Origin: Candidatus Solibacter usitatus
Lineage (GTDB): Bacteria; Acidobacteriota; Terriglobia; Bryobacterales; Bryobacteraceae
Direction of reading: 5' to 3'
Assembly: GCA_016185465.1 (NCBI GenBank)
Contig: JACPNO010000031.1
Coordinates: forward strand, 1 to 64,000
Length of the DNA: 64,000 nt
Shown here piece by piece: positions 35,456-45,004 of this stretch. A model generated the notes under the pieces. The model was not told the origin of the DNA, made no database searches, and saw nothing but the letters and a program-made list of their open reading frames with translations. The stretch's first letter is position 1; every line of letters starts with the position of its first letter. The translations under genes and the position numbers were made by a program.

Positions 35456-36109
35456 CGCGAGCGCGCGCATCACCGTCGCCGCCACAATCTGATTGCCCTC
35501 GGCGGTGGGATGGATTCCGTCGCGCTGCATGAGTTCGGCGTGTCCTCCGACGCCTTCGAGCAGAAATGGAATCAGCGGGACTTTGTGGCGAGCAGCCACG
35601 TCGCGAAACACTTTCTCGAAGGATTGAATATATTGCGGCCCGTAATTGGGCGGCAGCGTCATGCCGGCGATCACCACTTTGCTGCCGGCGGCGATTAGGG
35701 CGGCGACAATCTTTTCGAGATTGGATTCCGTGGTGGCGACCGGCAGCCCGCGCATGCCGTCGTTGCCGCCGAACTCGACGATAGTAATGGCGGGCTTCAG
35801 CGCGATCACCGTGGCCAGGCGCACGACGCCATCGGTTGTGGTGTCGCCGCTGACGCCGGCATTGACCACGCGATAACGCAGACCACGGCGATCGATCTCC
35901 TTTTGCAAAAAATCCGGATAGCTTTTGCCCGGCTCCACGCCGAAGCCGGCCGAAAGGCTGTCGCCGAACGTCGCGATTATGGGCCGATCATCGGCGAGGT
36001 CAACAGGGCGTGGTTTTTCGACGGACGGCGCGGGCATGTCCTCGGGTTTCGGCGCTGGCGCGCAGCCCGACAACAAAACGCACGCCGTTATGAGAAAGAG
36101 AATCTTCAC
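35450..36109 (-). CDS. TesA-like arylesterase/lysophospholipase lipoprotein (SGNH)
   Basis: 219 residues. The lipobox LLSGC near residue 16 marks an exported lipoprotein. SGNH blocks are FGDSLSAGFGV (Ser), VNAGVSGDTTTDG, VEFGGNDGMRG and DGIHPTAEG (Asp/His). Such enzymes hydrolyse acyl-CoA or aryl esters in the periplasm, as TesA does. The gene is divergent to the YbbA/YbbP-like ABC exporter, the same conserved arrangement found for tesA in Escherichia coli, which supports the family call. Confidence 0.9.
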   Translation of the reverse strand: MKILFLITACVLLSGCAPAPKPEDMPAPSVEKPRPVDLADDRPIIATFGDSLSAGFGVEPGKSYPDFLQKEIDRRGLRYRVVNAGVSGDTTTDGVVRLATVIALKPAITIVEFGGNDGMRGLPVATTESNLEKIVAALIAAGSKVVIAGMTLPPNYGPQYIQSFEKVFRDVAARHKVPLIPFLLEGVGGHAELMQRDGIHPTAEGNQIVAATVMRALAL

Positions 36110-36156
36110 CTAATGCCATAATAAGAAATACGGTCCAGGATTTGCCTCCCCACCCC

Positions 36157-36825
36157 ATGATTCAGGTTCGCGGTCTCACGAAAACCATCGTGACGCCCAC
36201 CCATACGGTCGAAATTCTGCGCGGCATCGATCTGGAAATCCCGCGCGGCCAATTCGCCGCCATCATGGGACCTTCGGGCAGCGGCAAGAGCACGCTCCTC
36301 GGTCTGCTGGCGGGCCTGGACTCGCCAACCGCCGGCGATATTCTGCTGGATGGCGAAAGCATCACGGGCCTGGAGGAAGACGATCTGGCGCTGCTGCGCG
36401 GCCGCAAGATAGGCTTCGTGTTTCAATCCTATCAACTGATTCCGACGCTGACCGCGGAAGAGAACGTGCTGCTTCCGTTCGAGCTTTCCGGCGATTCCGG
36501 CGACGGTACCACCCGCGCCGGCGAGCTGCTGAAGAGCGTCGGATTGAGCGATCGCCGCGATCATTACCCGGTGCAGCTTTCCGGCGGCGAACAGCAGCGC
36601 GTGGCGCTGGCGCGGGCTTTCATGGCGCGCCCTCCCATCCTGCTGGCCGATGAGCCCACCGGCAATCTGGACAGCGCCAACGGCCAGCACGTGCTGGAGC
36701 TGCTGCTGACGTTGAACCAGCGCGAAGGCACGACGCTGGTATTAGTCACGCACGATCCGCAGCTCTCCGGGCGCGCCGGCCGGCGTATCACGCTGCACGA
36801 TGGCAAGGTGGTCAAAGATGAGTAA
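36157..36825 (+). CDS. ABC transporter ATP-binding subunit, LolD/YbbA-type
   Basis: 222 residues. Walker A GPSGSGKST, Q-loop FVFQSYQL, signature LSGGEQQRV and Walker B ILLADEPTGNLD are complete. It drives the membrane permease encoded next, whose start overlaps this stop by 8 bases. An in-frame TTG at 36142 would lengthen the N-terminus by five residues; ATG is taken because the conserved MIQVRGLTK begins there. It sits divergent from the TesA-like gene, as in the ybbA-tesA pair. Confidence 0.95.
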   Translation: MIQVRGLTKTIVTPTHTVEILRGIDLEIPRGQFAAIMGPSGSGKSTLLGLLAGLDSPTAGDILLDGESITGLEEDDLALLRGRKIGFVFQSYQLIPTLTAEENVLLPFELSGDSGDGTTRAGELLKSVGLSDRRDHYPVQLSGGEQQRVALARAFMARPPILLADEPTGNLDSANGQHVLELLLTLNQREGTTLVLVTHDPQLSGRAGRRITLHDGKVVKDE

Positions 36826-39394
36826 TCGCTTGAATGCGCGCACAGCTTTCAAAATCGCCTGGCGCGAATCGCGGGCGTCGTCGGCGAAGTTTCTATTCGT
36901 GATTCTGGCGGTAGCCACGGGCGTCGGTTCTCTCACCGGCGTGCGCGGATTCAGCCGCGCGTTTCACGATCTGCTCTTGCGTGAGGCGCGGACGCTGATG
37001 GCGGCTGATCTCTCGGTGCGGTCTTTTGCCATAGCCAGCCCGGAACAGGCGGCGGCTATGCAAACGATGGAACGCAGCGGTGTGCGCCGCACATGGATCA
37101 CGGAAACGCTATCCATGGTTTCTTCCGGCCCGGTGGCCAATCCGCTGCTGGTTTCGATCAAAGCTGTCGACCCCAATGTTTACCCGTTCTACGGGGCCGT
37201 GAAACTCGACCCGCCCGGCGCGCTGGCAGAAAAGCTCACGGCCGACACCGTTGCCGTCTCTGAAGATCTGCTACTTCGCCTCAAAATTCGTGTGGGGGAT
37301 TCGGTCCGGCTGGGCGGCCAGGATTTTCGCATCGTGGCCGTCGTCGCGACCGAGCCGGATCGCATGACCGGCAGCCTGAACGTTGGCCCGCGGGTCATGA
37401 TTACGCGCCAGGGATTGGATCGCACCGGCCTAATGAGCGTGGGCAGCCGCGCTTCCGAGCGCTACCTGTTCCGCCTCGCGCCGGGCTCGCCTGGCATCGA
37501 AGAGTTGCGCGCCACGCTGAAGAAAGTGTTTCCCGATGCGCTCATCACCGATTTCCGCGAAACCCATCCCACCATCACGCAGGGCCTGAACCGCGCCACG
37601 ACTTTTCTGAGTCTGGTGAGCCTCATCGCGCTGATCGTGGGCGCCCTGGGCGTGGCTACGGCCATCCACGCGCACTTACAGCAGAAGATGGATTCGATTG
37701 CGGTGATGAAGTGCCTGGGCGCGCGCTCGCGGGAGATCGTGAAGATTTACGCGCTGCAGACGCTGGGGCTGGGGCTGGCCGGCGGATTAATCGGCATCGC
37801 CGTCGGCGCCGTCGTACAGGCGATTTTTCCCGTGCTGATTGCGCGCTACTTCCACTTGACGCCGCAGCGGCACTGGGACCTGCTCACATCCGGCCAGGGC
37901 CTGGGCATCGGCGTTCTGACGGCGCTGCTGTTTACGCTGCCGCCGTTGCTGGGGATCAAACGGATTCGGCCAGGCGTAATTTTCCGTCGCGAAATGGCGG
38001 AGTCCAAGCCCAAATGGCGGGAACGATTGCGCGACCAGCGCAGTTCGATCGTGGCGGGCGCGTGCATTCTTGCCGGCATCGGGCTTATTGCCGGATGGCT
38101 GACGATCGGCCCGCCGCGCGACGCCGTGCGAACGGGTCTCTACTTCACCGGCGCGCTGATGGCCAGCCTGGCGGTGCTCTCGACTGTTGCCTGGCTGCTG
38201 CTGCACGGCGTACGCGCCTTCGTCCGCCGTTCGCCGTGGAAACTTCCCGCCACGCTGCGCCACGGCATCGCCAATCTGTACCGTCCGGGCAACCATGCGC
38301 AAGCGGCTCTAGTCGCCCTGGGTATCGGCGTGATGTTCACGCTGACCGTGTACCTGGTGCAGCGCGGAATGCTCACGCAAATGTTCAAGAGCACGCCGCC
38401 GGGAATGCCCAACGTCTTCTTGCTGGATATTACAGCGCAGGAGCGCGACGCCATGTTGGCGCTGCTGCACAGCCAGAAAGGAGTCGTCGGCCAGCCCGAA
38501 GTTGTGGGCACGGTGCAAGCCAAGCTGGTGACCATCGACAACACGCCCATTGAAAATATCCCGCTCCAGGGGTGGGGGAAACGATTCCAGCATCCGCGTT
38601 CGGTGACATCGGCGGCAGAGAAGCCGGTCTACGCCGATGTGATCGAGGGCGCGTGGTGGGATCCGAAAAAGCCGGCGGCCGAGCCCGAAGTCGCCGTCTC
38701 CGAAGAAGGCGCGCACGCACTAAAACTGCATCCGGGCGCCCACCTGACGTGGACCGTCGCGGGCCGGACCATCACCGCGCGCGTGGCCTGCATCCAGCGC
38801 ATCGATTCCATCCACATGAACGGGCGCATTGAGTTCATCTTCCGCCAGGGCATGCTGGATGGACTGCCGGTGATCTACTACGGCAGTGTCCGCATGGAGC
38901 CGCGGGCGGTGGCTGCGCTGCAGCGCGCCAGCTACGAGCGTTTTCCTACAGTCACGGTGATCAATGTCGCTGACGTGCTTGAAATCGTGCAACAGGTAGT
39001 CGACCAGATCGCATTGGTAGTCCGCTTTATTTCGGCGTTCGCCATCCTGGCTGGCGCGGTGATTCTGGCTTCGAGCGTGGCGGGAACGCGGTTCCGCCGA
39101 GTTCGTGAAGTGGTGATATTAAAAACGCTGGGGGCTACGCGCGGCCGCGTGGCCGGCATTTTCTCGGTCGAATTTTTGGTCTTGGGAACGGTGGCCGGCA
39201 TCATGGGCAGCGTGCTGGCTTCGGCGTTCTCCGCGCTGGTGCTGAAACGCCTGCTGGATGCCGAATTCCACCTGGATCTGCTGCCCAATCTGATTTGCAT
39301 CGTGGCCACGGGGCTGATCGCCAACATAGCGGGTTGGCTGGCAAGTTTTCGCATTCTGGGTCAAAAGCCTTTGGAAGTGCTGCGGCACCAGTAG
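36818..39394 (+). CDS. ABC transporter permease, YbbP/FtsX-type
   Basis: 858 residues with an N-terminal helix (FLFVILAVATGVGSLTG), a large outer domain, and clusters of membrane segments near 265-400 and at the C-terminus (FISAFAILAGAVILASSVAG, LPNLICIVATGLIANIAGW). FtsX-like signatures LGVATAIHAHLQQKMDSIAV and VVILKTLGATRGRVAGIFS occur in each half, the duplicated plan of YbbP. With the ATP-binding subunit it forms an exporter of unknown cargo. ATG 36818 lies within the end of the upstream gene; a further upstream start is possible but has no similarity. Confidence 0.93.
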   Translation: MSNRLNARTAFKIAWRESRASSAKFLFVILAVATGVGSLTGVRGFSRAFHDLLLREARTLMAADLSVRSFAIASPEQAAAMQTMERSGVRRTWITETLSMVSSGPVANPLLVSIKAVDPNVYPFYGAVKLDPPGALAEKLTADTVAVSEDLLLRLKIRVGDSVRLGGQDFRIVAVVATEPDRMTGSLNVGPRVMITRQGLDRTGLMSVGSRASERYLFRLAPGSPGIEELRATLKKVFPDALITDFRETHPTITQGLNRATTFLSLVSLIALIVGALGVATAIHAHLQQKMDSIAVMKCLGARSREIVKIYALQTLGLGLAGGLIGIAVGAVVQAIFPVLIARYFHLTPQRHWDLLTSGQGLGIGVLTALLFTLPPLLGIKRIRPGVIFRREMAESKPKWRERLRDQRSSIVAGACILAGIGLIAGWLTIGPPRDAVRTGLYFTGALMASLAVLSTVAWLLLHGVRAFVRRSPWKLPATLRHGIANLYRPGNHAQAALVALGIGVMFTLTVYLVQRGMLTQMFKSTPPGMPNVFLLDITAQERDAMLALLHSQKGVVGQPEVVGTVQAKLVTIDNTPIENIPLQGWGKRFQHPRSVTSAAEKPVYADVIEGAWWDPKKPAAEPEVAVSEEGAHALKLHPGAHLTWTVAGRTITARVACIQRIDSIHMNGRIEFIFRQGMLDGLPVIYYGSVRMEPRAVAALQRASYERFPTVTVINVADVLEIVQQVVDQIALVVRFISAFAILAGAVILASSVAGTRFRRVREVVILKTLGATRGRVAGIFSVEFLVLGTVAGIMGSVLASAFSALVLKRLLDAEFHLDLLPNLICIVATGLIANIAGWLASFRILGQKPLEVLRHQ

Positions 39395-39441
39395 CAAGAT
39401 CCGGATAGCTAGCCCGGCGCGGCCCTTGTAAGCTGGCGAAG

Positions 39442-40872
39442 ATGGCAAATTCATCCTTGGCATTGGCTCCGGACCAGCGGGCCGCTCTTTGGAAGCGGCT
39501 TATCGAGCGGATTGAAGAGTACCTTGCGGGCGTCGACACGGCCCGCGTCGCTCCCCTGCTCGATGCCGGCGCGCTTCGCTCGCTGCTCGATCCTTACAAT
39601 TTCAACCAGGCACAGAATCCGCTCGACGCGCTGGATTTCGTCGCGCAAAACTGCTGGCGGCATCAGGTCCATTCCTCGCACGCCCACTATTACGGCCTGT
39701 TCAACCCCCAGCCTTCGACCATCAGCATCGCGGCCGACGCGCTAGTCGCCGCTTTCAATCCGCAGCTTGCCGGCTGGAGCCACAGCCCGTTCGCGGTGGA
39801 AATCGAGCAGCATCTGATTCATGCGTTCGGCGTCCGCTTCGGATACGATCGAGCGCAGTGCGACGGCACCTTCACGTCCGGGGGAGCCGAGGCTAATCAC
39901 ACGGGTGTGCTGTGCGCGCTGGTGCACGCCTTCCCTGAGTTCGCGCGCGAAGGGCTGCGCGCCCTGCCGGCGCAACCGGTCTTCTATGTCACCGGTCAGA
40001 GCCACCATTCCCTGCTTAAGGCCGCGCGCGAGTGCGGGCTGGGCACCGATGCCGTTCGCGAAATTCCTCTGGACGCCGGCTGGAAAATGGACCTCAGCGC
40101 CCTCACGTCTCGAATTCAGCAGGATCGCGCCGCTGGTCTCGCTCCGTTCCTGATTGTTGGAACTGCCGGCACCACCAGCGCGGGAATTGTCGACCCGCTG
40201 CCTGCTCTGGCGGATCTCTGCGCGCGTGAACGCTTGTGGCTCCACGTGGATGCCGCCTGGGGCGGAGCGGCGGTGATGGTTCCCGAGCTGGGTGCGGTGC
40301 TGGCGGGAATCGAGCGCGCCGATTCCATTACTTTCGATGCCCATAAGTGGCTGTCAGTGCCCATGGGGGCGGGCATATTCCTCACCCGGCACCGCGATAT
40401 TCTGGATCGCACTTTCCGCATTTCGACCGAGTACATGCCGCGCGAGGCCGAAGGCATGGAGGTTACCGACCCCTACACGCACTCCATGCAATGGTCGCGG
40501 CGTTTTATCGGCCTCAAGGTTTTTCTGACACTGGCCGTAGCCGGCTGGGATGGCTATGCGGCCGCCATTCGCCACCAGGCGGCCATGGGCGATCTGCTGC
40601 GGCGCGAGCTCGGCGAAAACGGCTGGGAGATGGTCAATCCTACGGAATTACCCGTGGTCTGTTTTCGCGATTGCAAGCACGCACCTGCCATCGATGCCGG
40701 CGAGATCGCCCGCCACGTGGTGGCTTCCGGTAAGGCGTGGCTTTCGACCATTCGAGCTCCGGGTGGCGGCCCGCTGCTGCGAGCGTGTATCACGAATCAT
40801 CGAACCGGCCCGGACGCAATTCGCGTGCTGGTGGAAAATTTGAATGCCGCGCGGCAGGCTGTCGCGGGCTAA
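39442..40872 (+). CDS. Pyridoxal-dependent amino-acid decarboxylase, group II
   Basis: 476 residues related to aromatic-L-amino-acid and glutamate decarboxylases. FTSGGAEANHTGVLCALVHA and GQSHHSLLKAARECGLG give the PLP-ring histidine region; the PLP lysine is in DAHKWLSVPMGAGIF (near 302); LHVDAAWGGAAVM carries the aspartate that holds the pyridine nitrogen. It would turn an amino acid into an amine and CO2 in the cytoplasm; the side-chain preference is not visible. It ends over the stop of the convergent sigma-cluster gene by 4 bases. Confidence 0.92.
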   Translation: MANSSLALAPDQRAALWKRLIERIEEYLAGVDTARVAPLLDAGALRSLLDPYNFNQAQNPLDALDFVAQNCWRHQVHSSHAHYYGLFNPQPSTISIAADALVAAFNPQLAGWSHSPFAVEIEQHLIHAFGVRFGYDRAQCDGTFTSGGAEANHTGVLCALVHAFPEFAREGLRALPAQPVFYVTGQSHHSLLKAARECGLGTDAVREIPLDAGWKMDLSALTSRIQQDRAAGLAPFLIVGTAGTTSAGIVDPLPALADLCARERLWLHVDAAWGGAAVMVPELGAVLAGIERADSITFDAHKWLSVPMGAGIFLTRHRDILDRTFRISTEYMPREAEGMEVTDPYTHSMQWSRRFIGLKVFLTLAVAGWDGYAAAIRHQAAMGDLLRRELGENGWEMVNPTELPVVCFRDCKHAPAIDAGEIARHVVASGKAWLSTIRAPGGGPLLRACITNHRTGPDAIRVLVENLNAARQAVAG

Positions 40873-41807
40873 CGGTGACGCAGGACGATCTCGACGGAGA
40901 GCGCGCCTTGGGCCGGAGCGGAGAGCGTGGAAATCGCGCCCGCCGACCCCGCCGCTTTTTTCTGCCGCATTTCCAGCCGGTCGGCGCGGGAGGAAAGCGC
41001 AAGCGTTAACCGCGTCTCGCTGTTACCGGCGTCGAGTGTGATCGGCTTATCCGCGGGCAAAACGTACGTCTGATTCGCTTCCACCGGCACCGCTGCCAGC
41101 ACTTCCCCGCCCGAAGACAGCGATAAAATCCCGGCGGCGGGCGGCTCGACGCGCACGCGCACGGCATCACCGGAGGCGAACTCCGCGTTGTCCGCCGTTT
41201 CGGTGAAAACACCGTTGGCGTCCCGCCGCAGGATGCGATATCGCAGGCCGATACGGGCATCGGCTGCGACCTGGTTCGCCATTTTGGACTTTGCCACCGC
41301 GTCGACTGACTCGGCGAGCGCTGCCGGCGCGGGCGCTTCCGCCACTTTTTTCTCGGCCTTCCCGGCGGGCGGGGAGGCTTCCCGAGCCGTTGACCGCACC
41401 GAGTCCCGCAGCAACTCCGCAGGCGGGGCGGCGGGCGCTGCCACGGGCGCGGGTGTGGGCGCGGGCTGCCGGGCCGCCGTCAGAACCGGCGCGGCGCCCG
41501 GTTTGGACGGCACGCGCACCATGACCACGGCGATCATCACCGTCGCCAGAGCCAGGCTTGCCGCCGCGGCCCAACGCCAGACCCCAAGGCCCCCGGATAA
41601 TCGTTGCGCCGAAGGCCGCAACTCATCCAGCAGGCGTTGGCGCGATTGCGGATCGTCCAGCAATTCCTTGAGACCCTGCTCCCGGACCAACTCATCAAAC
41701 AATTCCTGCTCGGCGAGCGCGGCTGCGAACAACGCCTTACGCTGCTCATCCGCCAGGTTGCCGGTGGCGTAGCCGCCGATGAGTTTGCGCGCGTCTTCCG
41801 GCGTCAC
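40869..41807 (-). CDS. Membrane-anchored anti-sigma-like protein with Ala/Pro linker
   Basis: 312 residues: an N-terminal soluble part (MTPEDARKLIGGYATGNLAD, 1-70) that resembles zinc-free anti-sigma domains, one transmembrane helix (VWRWAAAASLALATVMIAVV, about 76-96), a low-complexity Ala/Pro/Lys linker (about 100-170), and a beta-rich outer domain with GVFTETADNAEFASGDAVRV and a final LSVEIVLRHR. The start overlaps the sigma-factor stop by 4 bases (ATGA). It probably holds the sigma factor at the membrane, although no direct sequence motif proves it. Confidence 0.78.
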   Translation of the reverse strand: MTPEDARKLIGGYATGNLADEQRKALFAAALAEQELFDELVREQGLKELLDDPQSRQRLLDELRPSAQRLSGGLGVWRWAAAASLALATVMIAVVMVRVPSKPGAAPVLTAARQPAPTPAPVAAPAAPPAELLRDSVRSTAREASPPAGKAEKKVAEAPAPAALAESVDAVAKSKMANQVAADARIGLRYRILRRDANGVFTETADNAEFASGDAVRVRVEPPAAGILSLSSGGEVLAAVPVEANQTYVLPADKPITLDAGNSETRLTLALSSRADRLEMRQKKAAGSAGAISTLSAPAQGALSVEIVLRHR

Positions 41808-42307
41808 GGCGCGGCCTCCCCATCTCCCAGTTGCTCTGTCAGCTGCTGGCGGCAGCGGGAATCCCAGGTGTAGACGGTGTTGATCGAGCCTGCCCCCATG
41901 CGCCGGCGAATTTCCACGAAGTTGTGGCCTTCGAGTTTCAGGCGAAACAATTCGCGGCAGCGCTCACCGAGGCGGCTCAGCGCGGCGCTCAGTCGGTCCA
42001 GCTCTTGCTTGCGCTCGGCCAGAGCCGCCGGGCCGGGGGTTGGATCGGGCAGCGGAAAATCGTCTACCGACACGCTGCTGTACTCGCCGTGGCGCACGGT
42101 CTTGCGGCGGAGACCGGCGATTTTGAAGCGCAAAATCTGAATGGAAAGCGGCACCAGCTCTTCCATGGCGGTGACTTGCGCGTATTTTTCGTGCAGCACC
42201 ATGAGCACCTCTTGCGCGAGATCCTCGGCGGTGTCTCTCGAATAACGAAATGCCGCGAAGGCGACAATCCTTTCGCGGAGAATCGTCAGAACCTCTTCAC
42301 GCAGCAC
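41804..42307 (-). CDS. ECF-type sigma factor
   Basis: 167 residues. Region 2 includes SRDTAEDLAQEVLMVLHEKY and ILRFKIAGLRRKT, and region 4 includes LGERCRELFRLKLEGHNFVE then INTVYTWDSRCRQQL. It follows the metallopeptidase gene by 10 bases and overlaps the anti-sigma-like gene, so the three probably share one transcript. The TAG inside the peptidase gene could therefore lower expression of this regulator through polarity. Confidence 0.88.
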   Translation of the reverse strand: MLREEVLTILRERIVAFAAFRYSRDTAEDLAQEVLMVLHEKYAQVTAMEELVPLSIQILRFKIAGLRRKTVRHGEYSSVSVDDFPLPDPTPGPAALAERKQELDRLSAALSRLGERCRELFRLKLEGHNFVEIRRRMGAGSINTVYTWDSRCRQQLTEQLGDGEAAP

Positions 42308-42317
42308 GGCGCGGCCG

Positions 42318-44339
42318 TTACCAGACCCGGCAAGCCTTGGCGCGAACCATGGGCTGGCCGGCCGAGCAGCTGAAAGCCTTCTGGAACTCAGGCATGTTGG
42401 AAACTACGCCGTTGACGCGGTATTTGCCGGGGGAGTGCGGGTCGGTTTGCGCCAGCAGGCGCGCGATTTCATCCCTCAGATTTTCGCAATTGCCCTGAGC
42501 GTAGCCGAGGAAAAATCGTTGCTCGGCTGTATAGCCGTCGACCTTGGGCGGAATCTTGCCTCCCATCGTTTCGAGCAGCGCCATGTAGGCAATGCGCACA
42601 CCACCGGCGTCGGCGGCATTCTCGCCCAGGGTGAGCTTGCCGTTCAATTTCAAATCGTCCACCGCCGTGAAACCGGAATATTCAGTCACCAGGCAACTGG
42701 CCCGCTTCTCGAACTCACGCGCGTCCTCGACCGTCCACCAGTCTCGCAAATTTCCCTTGGCGTCGAACTGGCGGCCCTCGTCGTCGAACCCATGGGTCAG
42801 CTCGTGGCCGATGGTGGAACCGATGTTGCCGAAATTCACCGCGTCGTCCATGGCCTTGTCGAATGCCGGAGGCTGCAGGAAGCCGGCCGGGAAGACAATG
42901 TCGTTCATTTGCGCATCGTAATAGGCGTTGACCGTGGGCGGCGACATTTGCCACTCCATGCGGTCGACGGGCTTGCCGATCTTAGCCAGCTGGCGGCGGA
43001 ATTCGAAGGCATTGGATCGCTGGGAATTACCCAGAGCGTCGCCGCGAACAATCTTGAGGCTCGAGTAGTCCCGCCACTGATCAGGATAGCCAATCTTGTT
43101 GGCAATGGCCTTCAGCTTCACCAGGGCGAGCTTTTTTGTGGCGGGCGTCATCCAGGGCAGATCGGCAATGTCGCGCTCCATCGCGCGCTCGAGGGCGGCG
43201 ACCATCTTCTCCACGCGATTCTTGCTTTCGGCGCCGAAGTATTGCTCCACGTACTTCCTGCCCAGCGCTTCACCCAGATCGCCATCCGCCGCCTACACGC
43301 AGCGTTTCCAGCGCGGCCGGAGTTCCTTGGCTCCAGTGAGCACTTTGCCATAGAAGTTGAAGCGTTCATTGACGAACGCCGACGGCAGCATGGTAGCCTG
43401 CGACCGCACCAGGTGCCACGATAAATATACTTTCCAGTTTTCCAGGTCGGTAGTGTTAATCAATCCGTCGAGCTGCTTGAAGAAATCCGGCACCGCGACG
43501 TTAAGACTCTCGATGTCGGGCGCGCCGACGCCCCGCAAATACTGCGCCCAGCCAAACGCTGGATTGAGCGTGTAGGCCAGATCGGCCGTGCGCAGCTTGT
43601 GATAAACCTTGGCGGGGTCGCGACGCGAAACCACATCCAGCGACGCGCGGGCAAGGGCCGTTTCAATGTCCAACACAGTCTGAGCCCCGGCGCGAGCGCG
43701 CTCGGCGGTCTCTCCCAGCAACTCGAACATCTTCTGCACGTGCGCCAAATATTGCTGGCGAATCTCGACGGACTTGGCATCGTCCTTCACGTAGTAATCG
43801 CGTTCCGGAAGTCCCAGACCGCCTTGATCGGCGCGCGCGATCTCCGCAGTCGAGTCCTGGGCGTCCTGCTCGGAGGTGAAGTGAAACAGGGCATTGGCGC
43901 CGGCCAAATGCAGGCGGGCGATTTCTTCCGCCATGCCGGCTTTGTCGCTGAGCGAACGAATGCGGCGCAGTTCCGGCTCAAGCGGCGCGAGGCCGGCCTT
44001 CTCAATTCCGGCTTCATCCATGCACGCGGAATAGTAGTCGCCGATTTTCTGTTCAAGCGGATTGCGCTTGGGGTCCGCGGCGGCGTATTTCTCGAGAATC
44101 CCGCGCAGAGCGATCTGGTTGCGCTCGTACAGCTCGTCAAAACGCCCCCAGCTGGAACGGTCGGGCGGGATGGGATTCTTGGCGATCCAGGAGCCGCAGG
44201 CGTATTGGTAAAAATCTACGCACGGGTCGGCGCCGGTGTCGAGCGCGCGCACGTCGAAGCCGGGAGTGGCGGGAATTTTTGGATCGGCCGCGAAAGCAGC
44301 GCCAGCCAGAATCACAGTCGCAACACTTGTTAAACGCAT
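42318..44339 (-). pseudogene. M13 (neprilysin/PepO) metallopeptidase interrupted by an in-frame TAG
   Basis: The frame is open over 674 codons except for TAG at 43295-43293, between KRCV and AADGDLGEAL; both sides are in the same frame, so this is a nonsense change, not a frameshift. The first part has a signal peptide (MRLTSVATVILAGAAFAA) and an N-terminal domain (DFYQYACGSWIAKNPIPP). All catalytic residues lie after the stop: HELTH in STIGHELTHGFDDEG and GENAADAGG. Start 44339 has GAGG 9 bases upstream; in-frame starts lie upstream at 44390 and 44354. An internal ATG at 43250 could restart the C-terminal part. Readthrough or sequencing error are alternatives. Confidence 0.88.
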
Positions 44340-44470
44340 CGGGTGACGCCTCATCCTACGGTTTCCCAAATCGCGGATACTGTCAAGCACGGCTGGCCCG
44401 CCGAAAAGTCCGCTTCACCCCACAGACAGTGGCGAACTAGGTGTGCGCGCGTCTACACTAGTAGAGAACT

Positions 44471-45004
44471 ATGCGCAAACTGATCGTAACGACAATGACC
44501 GTTCTTTTGCTGGCTGGCTTGGCGCTAACCGTTGGGGCTCAGCAGCAACGCCTCAGCCCGCACGAAACAACTTCGATCAATGTCGGCCGCAACAAGATCA
44601 CGATCACCTACGGCCGCCCCTATATGAAGGGACGAAAAATTTTCGGCGGTCTGGAATCCTACGATAAAGTCTGGCGTACCGGCGCCGATGAGGCCACCAC
44701 GCTCGAGACCACGGCGGATCTTCAGATCGGCTCGCTCAAAGTTCCCAAGGGAACCTATGCGCTGTTCACGATCCCGGGGCAGAACGGCTGGAAATTGATT
44801 GTCAACAAAACGGCCAAGCAATGGGGCGCCTTCGAGTACAAACAAGCCGACGACCTGGGCCGCGTGGACATGAAAGTGACGCGGACTGCCCAGCCGGTGG
44901 AGCAGTTCACCATCTCATTGAGTGCCGGCGGGCCGGATCAGGCCGTGCTAACCATGGCGTGGGAGAACACATCCGCCAGCGTCGCCATTAACGTTGCGCC
45001 TTGA
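44471..45004 (+). CDS. DUF2911 domain exported protein
   Basis: 177 residues. A signal peptide (1-23, LALTVGAQ) precedes the DUF2911 domain with ITITYGRPYMKGRKIFGGL, VWRTGADEATTLETTADLQI and GTYALFTIPGQNGWKLIVN. DUF2911 proteins are exported beta-proteins of unknown function, common in Acidobacteriota and Bacteroidota. It divides divergent from the peptidase, and its TGA overlaps the TTG of the SulP gene by 4 bases, so a shared transcript is likely. Confidence 0.9.
   Translation: MRKLIVTTMTVLLLAGLALTVGAQQQRLSPHETTSINVGRNKITITYGRPYMKGRKIFGGLESYDKVWRTGADEATTLETTADLQIGSLKVPKGTYALFTIPGQNGWKLIVNKTAKQWGAFEYKQADDLGRVDMKVTRTAQPVEQFTISLSAGGPDQAVLTMAWENTSASVAINVAP

Noticed and set aside
41300-41500. 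Possible foreign or repeat DNA by composition
   Set aside because: The bias comes from the Ala/Pro linker of the anti-sigma-like protein, common in membrane-spanning anti-sigma factors.
43250-43295. Frameshift in the M13 peptidase
   Set aside because: Both fragments are in the same reading frame, separated by one TAG, so a nonsense codon explains the split.
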